Positions 5,010-9,023 of a stretch of 9,023 nucleotides of DNA are shown in pieces. Both the position numbers and the translations under genes were made by a program. This DNA is from Methanobacteriota archaeon (GTDB lineage: Archaea; Methanobacteriota; Methanobacteria; Methanobacteriales; Methanobacteriaceae), in assembly GCA_023409695.1 (NCBI GenBank), contig JAEYQZ010000118.1, positions 1-9,023 of the forward strand, written 5' to 3'. The notes beneath the pieces were generated by a model. It did not search any database. It saw only the letters and a program-made list of their open reading frames with translations, and was not told the DNA's origin. The first letter of the stretch is position 1. Each line of letters starts with the position of its first letter.

Positions 5010-6164
5010 GTGTTAGATGTAGCGTTTAAAGATTTTAAAGCAAAAAAGGGCCGCGCGGCAATGTGTATAATCGGCGTGATGGCGTGTGTCCTGCTTATTG
5101 GAGTGGTTAATCTTGTTCTGTTTGAAATGGAAAATGGTCTTAAAGGTGATTTAGGTACTGTTAATGGAAAATTATTTTTTGAAAAAAATGGGACCAGTTA
5201 TCCGCCTGTTGGAAGTATAATTACTGAAAGTCTTGGTAAAGAGGTACTTGACCGTAAAGTGGTTGACTCACAAAAAAGTACTCTGGCATTATTTGCGCCT
5301 TTAGAAGAAAGTTCGACTGATAATAGTTTTACTCCCACCATTATTGTTGGTTTAACGCCAGGTAAGGAGCAAGCGTTTATTGAAAATACTACCATTAATG
5401 GGACGGGTTCTTTAGTTGGACAAAGTAGTAATGCAGTTATTTTAGGATCAGAAACTGCTAAAAAGTACAATGTCACAGTAGGAGATACTTTCAAGGTTAA
5501 GGACAATAAATTTAAAGTAATAGGTATTATGAGTAAAGTGGGGGCAGGATGGCCGCTAACTATAGATAGTTCAATGGTTATGTCTCTTTCTCATGCTCAG
5601 GACATTTCAGACAGGCCTGATCTTATTTCAACTGTAATTATAAAACCGAAAGCACAATATTCTGCACAGGATGCTGAGAATAATTTGCAAGATGATTACC
5701 CTAAATACAGCATTTACTCTGAAAATGACACTCAAAAAACGATTGATAATAATTTAAGCCAAATTAAAATATTCATGAACATGATAAGCCTTTTCATATT
5801 TATTGTTTCCATGATCCTTATCATGAACGTCATGATGATGTCTGTAAAGGAAAAAACCCGGGAAATTGGTACGATGAGGGCTATTGGAACAAAGAGAAGG
5901 TCAATAATGGCATTAATAATATATGAATCATTGATACTGAGCGTTATAGGCGGTGTTATAGGAATTTTACTCATGTCTCCAGTATATGATATCCTTGGAA
6001 TTCTCATGGGTGCTAAAGATGTAAATTTCTTCCATTTTGCAGTCCCATCGGCAGTAGTGGTACAGGTGGCATTGATAGTATTTGTCATAGGAACATTCTC
6101 GGGATTAATACCTGCCTATTTGGCCAACCGTATCAGCCCAATTGAGGCTTTAAGATATGAATAA
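5010..6164 (+). CDS. FtsX/MacB-type ABC transporter permease
   Basis: 384 residues, the usual size for a MacB/LolC-like permease. The layout is typical: one helix at about 17-38 after a basic start (KDFKAKKGR), a large extracytoplasmic domain (about 40-254), then three helices at 256-278, 300-323 and 346-370. The conserved cytoplasmic loop KEKTREIGTMRAIGTKRRSI lies at 280-299, and the C-terminus SPIEALRYE is a family hallmark. It should form a homodimer driven by the ATPase encoded next. Such pumps use ATP to move or pull on substrates at the outer face of the membrane; the cargo is unknown. No MacA-like adaptor gene is adjacent. The start is GTG, supported by AGGGGAT (4998-5004) with 5 nt spacing; the next ATG (codon 18) would cut off the basic N-terminus. 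Confidence 0.92.
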   Translation: MLDVAFKDFKAKKGRAAMCIIGVMACVLLIGVVNLVLFEMENGLKGDLGTVNGKLFFEKNGTSYPPVGSIITESLGKEVLDRKVVDSQKSTLALFAPLEESSTDNSFTPTIIVGLTPGKEQAFIENTTINGTGSLVGQSSNAVILGSETAKKYNVTVGDTFKVKDNKFKVIGIMSKVGAGWPLTIDSSMVMSLSHAQDISDRPDLISTVIIKPKAQYSAQDAENNLQDDYPKYSIYSENDTQKTIDNNLSQIKIFMNMISLFIFIVSMILIMNVMMMSVKEKTREIGTMRAIGTKRRSIMALIIYESLILSVIGGVIGILLMSPVYDILGILMGAKDVNFFHFAVPSAVVVQVALIVFVIGTFSGLIPAYLANRISPIEALRYE

Positions 6165-6198
6165 TAATGGAAATGAATATTATCAGAAGGTGTAATAC

Positions 6199-6879
6199 AT
6201 GAACGGTTTAATTAATGGAAATGAACTCTGGAAAACCTACAAGTTAGATAGTACGGAAGTTCATGCACTCAGGGGCTTGAATATAACTGTTGATGAAGGC
6301 GAATTTGTATCTATAATGGGTCCTTCTGGCTCTGGAAAGTCCACCCTCCTGAACATGATAGGGGGCCTGGATAACCCCACTAAAGGAGATCTTTTCATTG
6401 ATGGAAAAGATATATCGAGGATGTCAGAAGGAGAGCTCACTAAAATGCGGGCTGAAAAAATAGGATTTATTTTTCAGACTTTTAACCTCTTGCCTGCATT
6501 AACGGTCCGTGACAATGTAGAATTCCCCATGAGAAACTTAAATGGTACTAAAAAGATGAATAAATCTTCAAGGGTTAAAAAGGCAGAAGAATGTATTGAG
6601 ATAGTTGGTCTGGGAGATCGGATGGATTATCTACCTGCAAAACTTTCTGGGGGAGAAAGACAGAGGGTAGCTGTTGCAAGGGCGCTGGTAAATAACCCTA
6701 AATTCATTTTAGCAGATGAACCAACAGGAAATCTGGACTCAGAATCTTCTTCAAATATAATTAACCTGCTGCATGAAGTCAATCAGGAAGGAACTACTGT
6801 TATAATGGTTACTCATGATGTAGAAACTACTGCTAACACCAGGATAATGAGAATCAGGGATGGAACGATAGAAAAATAG
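6199..6879 (+). CDS. ABC transporter ATP-binding protein (MacB/LolD type)
   Basis: 226-residue ATPase with every motif intact: Walker A GPSGSGKST (41-49), Q-loop Gln93 in FQTFNLLPALT, signature LSGGERQRVAVARAL (149-163), Walker B FILADEPTGNLD (169-180) with catalytic Glu174, and H-loop His206 in THD. The FQ-FNLLP-LT-DNVE and DEPTGNLD wording is characteristic of the LolD/MacB/FtsE branch. It starts 34 bp after the permease stop, with its own ribosome site (GAAGGTG at 6186-6192, 6 nt from the ATG), so the two are cotranscribed and form one transporter. A lysine/serine-rich insert (about 115-128, KKMNKSSRVKK) lies between the Q-loop and the signature, where related ATPases also vary. A hairpin terminator follows the TAG directly. 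Confidence 0.95.
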   Translation: MNGLINGNELWKTYKLDSTEVHALRGLNITVDEGEFVSIMGPSGSGKSTLLNMIGGLDNPTKGDLFIDGKDISRMSEGELTKMRAEKIGFIFQTFNLLPALTVRDNVEFPMRNLNGTKKMNKSSRVKKAEECIEIVGLGDRMDYLPAKLSGGERQRVAVARALVNNPKFILADEPTGNLDSESSSNIINLLHEVNQEGTTVIMVTHDVETTANTRIMRIRDGTIEK

Positions 6880-6994
6880 GTTATAATATCTTATAACTTA
6901 TCTTTCTTATTTTTTTTATAAATTTGAAGTTTATTTGAATTATATGGCTAATTTTATTTTTAATAAATTAGAAAAAATTAGAATTATAACCTAT
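6876..6994. repeat. 12-bp inverted repeat bracketing the convergent intergenic region
   Basis: ATAGGTTATAAT (6876-6887) and ATTATAACCTAT (6983-6994) are exact reverse complements, 95 bp apart. The left arm includes the stop codon of the ATPase gene; the right arm lies 26 bp past the end of the convergent sulfurtransferase gene. The left arm also overlaps the terminator stem at 6880-6897, so two foldings compete. Confidence 0.6.
6880..6918 (+). terminator. hairpin and T-rich terminator of the ABC operon
   Basis: GTTATAA (6880-6886) pairs perfectly with TTATAAC (6891-6897) over a 4-nt loop. A T-rich run then includes eight T in a row (about 6911-6918). It begins immediately after the stop codon at 6877-6879. 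Confidence 0.6.
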
Positions 6995-7020
6995 ATTGTT
7001 ATTTTTTAATGGATATTTCA

Positions 7021-7890
7021 TTAATAGGGGCTAGGTCCAGTAACAGTTGGATTATCATCCATTTGAACCCATTCTGTAATGGAACCTTCATATAATCTCA
7101 CATCAGGATAATCTAAATACCATTTAAAAACTAAAAACAAGTTAGTAGCCTCTCTTCCGGTTCCGCAGTAGCATATAACTGTTTTATCTGGAGTTGCTTC
7201 TCTTTCTTGAATCAAAGACTTTATTTCATCTTTGGGTTTGAGAAGCTGGCGGTTTTTAGGATTCATGAGGGCAGCTGCCTGTAAACTCTTTGCTCCAGGT
7301 ATATGTCCTTCTTTACTCCATAAGCTAGGGCCTGCATAGTATTTAAATGGCCTTGCATCAAGCACTACCACGTCATTATTGTCTTTAATGTCCTTAAATT
7401 CATCATATTCAATATGATACTCTTTCTGAACATTTACTTCAAATTCAGATTCTTCTACAGTTGGAAATACTTTTGTTAATCCTCGTTCTTCATTTTTCCA
7501 CTTGTCTATGCCTCCGTCTAAAATATAAACATTTTCATGGCCAAATTTAACCAGTGAATAAGCTGCCATTGTCTGTCCCCACCCATCTCCTTTTTTTGAA
7601 TAGGAACCTTTGCCAGTATAAAAAAGAATAGGTTTATCATTTATAATGCCCAATTTCCCAAATAATAATTGAATAGCCTCTGGAGGGATGTATCTAGTGG
7701 GGTCATTACGCTGCATTTCTCTAAGGAACCATTCATTAAAATAAAATGCATTATAGATGTGTTCTTTTATATAATCGTGTACATCTGGTTGAACATCGAA
7801 TATAAGGATATTGCTATCCAGATTATCTTCTAACCATTCTGTATCGACCCATTTTACTTTTTTATTTCCCATTAAATGAGGATAGTTCAT
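7021..7890 (-). CDS. two-domain rhodanese-type sulfurtransferase
   Basis: 289 residues, the usual length for thiosulfate or 3-mercaptopyruvate sulfurtransferases, which carry sulfane sulfur on a cysteine and pass it to an acceptor in the cytosol. The N-terminal rhodanese domain (about 12-140) lacks the catalytic Cys (FYTGKG at 90-95 is the equivalent loop) but keeps VYILDGGIDKW. The C-terminal domain (about 158-285) has LDAR (177-180), GHIPGA (195-200), the active loop YCGTGRE with Cys242, and LYEGSITEW near the end. Donor specificity is uncertain: the loop CGTGRE is neither the classic CRKGVT nor CGSGVT. GGAG (complement of 7899-7902) lies 8 nt before the ATG. No neighbouring gene is sulfur-related, so its partner is unknown. 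Transcribed alone. Confidence 0.92.
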   Translation of the reverse strand: MNYPHLMGNKKVKWVDTEWLEDNLDSNILIFDVQPDVHDYIKEHIYNAFYFNEWFLREMQRNDPTRYIPPEAIQLLFGKLGIINDKPILFYTGKGSYSKKGDGWGQTMAAYSLVKFGHENVYILDGGIDKWKNEERGLTKVFPTVEESEFEVNVQKEYHIEYDEFKDIKDNNDVVVLDARPFKYYAGPSLWSKEGHIPGAKSLQAAALMNPKNRQLLKPKDEIKSLIQEREATPDKTVICYCGTGREATNLFLVFKWYLDYPDVRLYEGSITEWVQMDDNPTVTGPSPY

Positions 7891-7937
7891 ATAAATGACT
7901 CCATTAGTATGACTTTGAATTAAATATGTATATCATA

Positions 7938-7962
7938 ATAGTTGTATGTTGCTGTCAACTAT
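7938..7962. repeat. inverted repeat upstream of the sulfurtransferase gene
   Basis: ATAGTTG (7938-7944) and CAACTAT (7956-7962) are perfect reverse complements with 11 bp between them. They lie just upstream of the possible minus-strand TATA box and so could be an activator or repressor site. Confidence 0.4.
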
Positions 7963-8207
7963 GGGATGACTTTAAAATATTTTAAGTTAAAATGCTAAGG
8001 ATCCATTGACATTTATTAGGCGAAAAAAAGCGATATAAATGAAGAATTTGGAATTTAAACTCTAATTTGTTCTTTATATTTAAATCAAATAAAAAATTAT
8101 CAATAAATTTATTAAAATAAAAAGAGTATAAAATTATAGTGGATGACCAAAAATATTTGACTAAATTTTATAAGAAATTTTGTTAACATTGCTGAATTTA
8201 AATATGA

Positions 8208-8243
8208 TTATATTGTTTAAAAGTTACCTCATTCACTATAAAT
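8208..8243 (+). promoter_or_regulatory. candidate TATA boxes for the right-edge hydrolase
   Basis: TTATATT (8208-8214) would give initiation near 8236 and a leader of about 35 nt. TATAAAT (8237-8243) would give initiation near 8265 and an almost leaderless message. The presence of GTGAG (8261-8265) as a partial ribosome site slightly favours the first. Confidence 0.35.
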
Positions 8244-8270
8244 CAATTATTTTTTGTTAAGTGAGAAATT

Positions 8271-9023
8271 ATGAGTTTATATATCAAAGAAACAGGTAAA
8301 AACAAGGATGAGACAATAATATTTCTCCACGGCGATGGAATAGCCGGCTGGATGTGGGATGAACAATTAAGAGCGTTCAGGGATTATCATTGTATTGTTC
8401 CAGACCTACCTGGACACGGAAAAAGTGCTGAAGTAAAGCCGTCTACTGTACAAAGTGCTGCAGATATGATTATTGATATAATAAAAAATAAGGCCAAAAA
8501 TGGAAAGGCTCATCTTGTGGGACTGTCATTGGGTGCTCAGATCATTGTTCAGATTTTAAGCACTGCTCCTGAAGTCGTAAATCATGCTTTAATCAGCGGA
8601 GCTATCGTACGTAACTCCCAACCGACTGAATCATTTTTAGAGCTCCTAGACAATCTTATCGCGCTTTATTTACCTGATAAAAACAAAACTATTCGTATAA
8701 TGAGTTATGTGAGGTCTTACAACATACCAAAAAATCTTCGCAGTAAGTTTAAGGAATCCACATATGTTATTGAACCATCTTCTTTAGATAAAATCCTCAG
8801 GGAAACTATACTTTTTAAAATGCCGGATAATCTTGAACATGCAGATGTGCCGGTACTGGTGATGACAGGTGAAAAAGATTATAGAATTGTTAATGAATCT
8901 GCATTAAATCTCTTAAATGTGCTTCCAAATTCTAAAGGAGCAATAGCTTTGAAGACAGGGCATCTATGGAATATAGAAAACCCTGATCTGTTTAACAATG
9001 TCTTGAGAAGCTGGTTAAAAGAT
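8271..9023 (+). CDS. alpha/beta hydrolase, cytosolic (3' end beyond the window)
   Basis: 251 codons are open to the last base with no stop, so the gene is incomplete here, though probably by only a few residues because the final helix (NVLRSWLKD) is typical of the family's end. It has no signal or membrane segment. Motifs in order: oxyanion-hole strand IIFLHGDG (16-23), PDLPGHGKS (44-52), nucleophile elbow GLSLG with Ser86, Asp203 in VPVLVMTGEKD, and His231 in KTGHLW. The triad is therefore complete. The family spans esterases, lipases, C-C hydrolases and others; no substrate clue is visible. The ATG at 8271 has only GTGAG (8261-8265) in front, 5 nt away. It is divergent from the sulfurtransferase gene, across a long AT-rich gap. 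Confidence 0.9.
   Translation, partial: MSLYIKETGKNKDETIIFLHGDGIAGWMWDEQLRAFRDYHCIVPDLPGHGKSAEVKPSTVQSAADMIIDIIKNKAKNGKAHLVGLSLGAQIIVQILSTAPEVVNHALISGAIVRNSQPTESFLELLDNLIALYLPDKNKTIRIMSYVRSYNIPKNLRSKFKESTYVIEPSSLDKILRETILFKMPDNLEHADVPVLVMTGEKDYRIVNESALNLLNVLPNSKGAIALKTGHLWNIENPDLFNNVLRSWLKD

Larger units (their letters stand above)
7891..8270. other. 380-bp AT-rich divergent intergenic region
   Basis: It separates the leftward sulfurtransferase from the rightward hydrolase. I find no credible reading frame; stops are frequent in all frames. On the minus strand, CATATTTAA (complement of 7920-7928) or GATATACATA (complement of 7925-7934) could be the TATA box of the sulfurtransferase gene. An inverted repeat lies at 7938-7962. 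The block 7963-8200 is A/T-rich homopolymer-like sequence with no clear element. Confidence 0.7.

Noticed and set aside
5198..5506. 102-codon antisense frame within the permease gene
   Set aside because: It is opposite the extracytoplasmic domain of a clear FtsX-type gene and shows no domain or start signal; an antisense shadow. The same applies to the antisense frame at 5732-6088.
8150..8190. Repeated AAATTT units in the divergent intergenic region
   Set aside because: Short self-complementary A/T words are expected in such AT-rich DNA and show no regular spacing.
1..9023. A multi-gene defence, toxin-antitoxin or CRISPR-type system
   Set aside because: No nuclease, helicase, toxin, Cas or repeat-spacer pattern is visible; genes are mostly single units of ordinary families.

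Overview
The window looks like a piece of an archaeal chromosome, most likely a methanogen of the Methanobacterium type. This is inferred from style, since no methanogenesis gene is present. The DNA is AT-rich. Several genes are preceded by archaeal-type TATA boxes (for example TTTATATA at 4119-4126 with a purine-rich BRE-like stretch in front). T-tracts follow several genes, Shine-Dalgarno sites are strong (GGAG, GGAGGTG), and the families present (DUF3795, zinc-ribbon proteins, DUF1232, MacB-type FtsX/ATPase pairs, predicted LysE exporters) are common in such genomes. No mobile element, CRISPR array, rRNA or tRNA is visible.

Layout. 57-800 (+): membrane-anchored alpha/beta hydrolase with a complete catalytic triad. 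1072-2157 (+): double zinc-ribbon protein with one hydrophobic segment and an Asp/Phe/Gly-rich tail. 3267-2228 (-): two-gene unit of a DUF1232 membrane protein followed by a LysE/RhtB-type exporter, convergent with the zinc-ribbon gene. 3468-3680 (+): 70-residue secreted His/Cys-rich peptide behind a pair of TGCGCA palindromes exactly 20 bp apart. 3811-3996 (+): C-terminal fragment of an alpha/beta hydrolase, probably a gene relic. 4119-4289: TATA box and a leader able to fold into strong hairpins, in front of a DUF3795 Cys-rich protein (4290-4868). 5010-6879 (+): FtsX/MacB-type permease and its ATPase, a two-gene ABC unit. 7021-7890 (-): two-domain rhodanese-type sulfurtransferase, convergent with the ABC unit. 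7891-8270: AT-rich divergent intergenic region. 8271-9023 (+): cytosolic alpha/beta hydrolase that runs off the right edge.

Working together. Only two groups look functionally coupled: the ABC permease with its ATPase, and DUF1232 with the LysE-type exporter (44 bp apart). The rest are single genes, each with its own apparent promoter and terminator. Envelope and export functions recur (anchored hydrolase, exporter, ABC unit, secreted peptide), and so do Cys-rich metal-site proteins (double zinc ribbon, secreted peptide, DUF3795). I see no complete defence or biosynthetic system. The least explained items are the secreted peptide with its palindrome pair, the structured leader in front of the DUF3795 gene, and the zinc-ribbon protein's tail.
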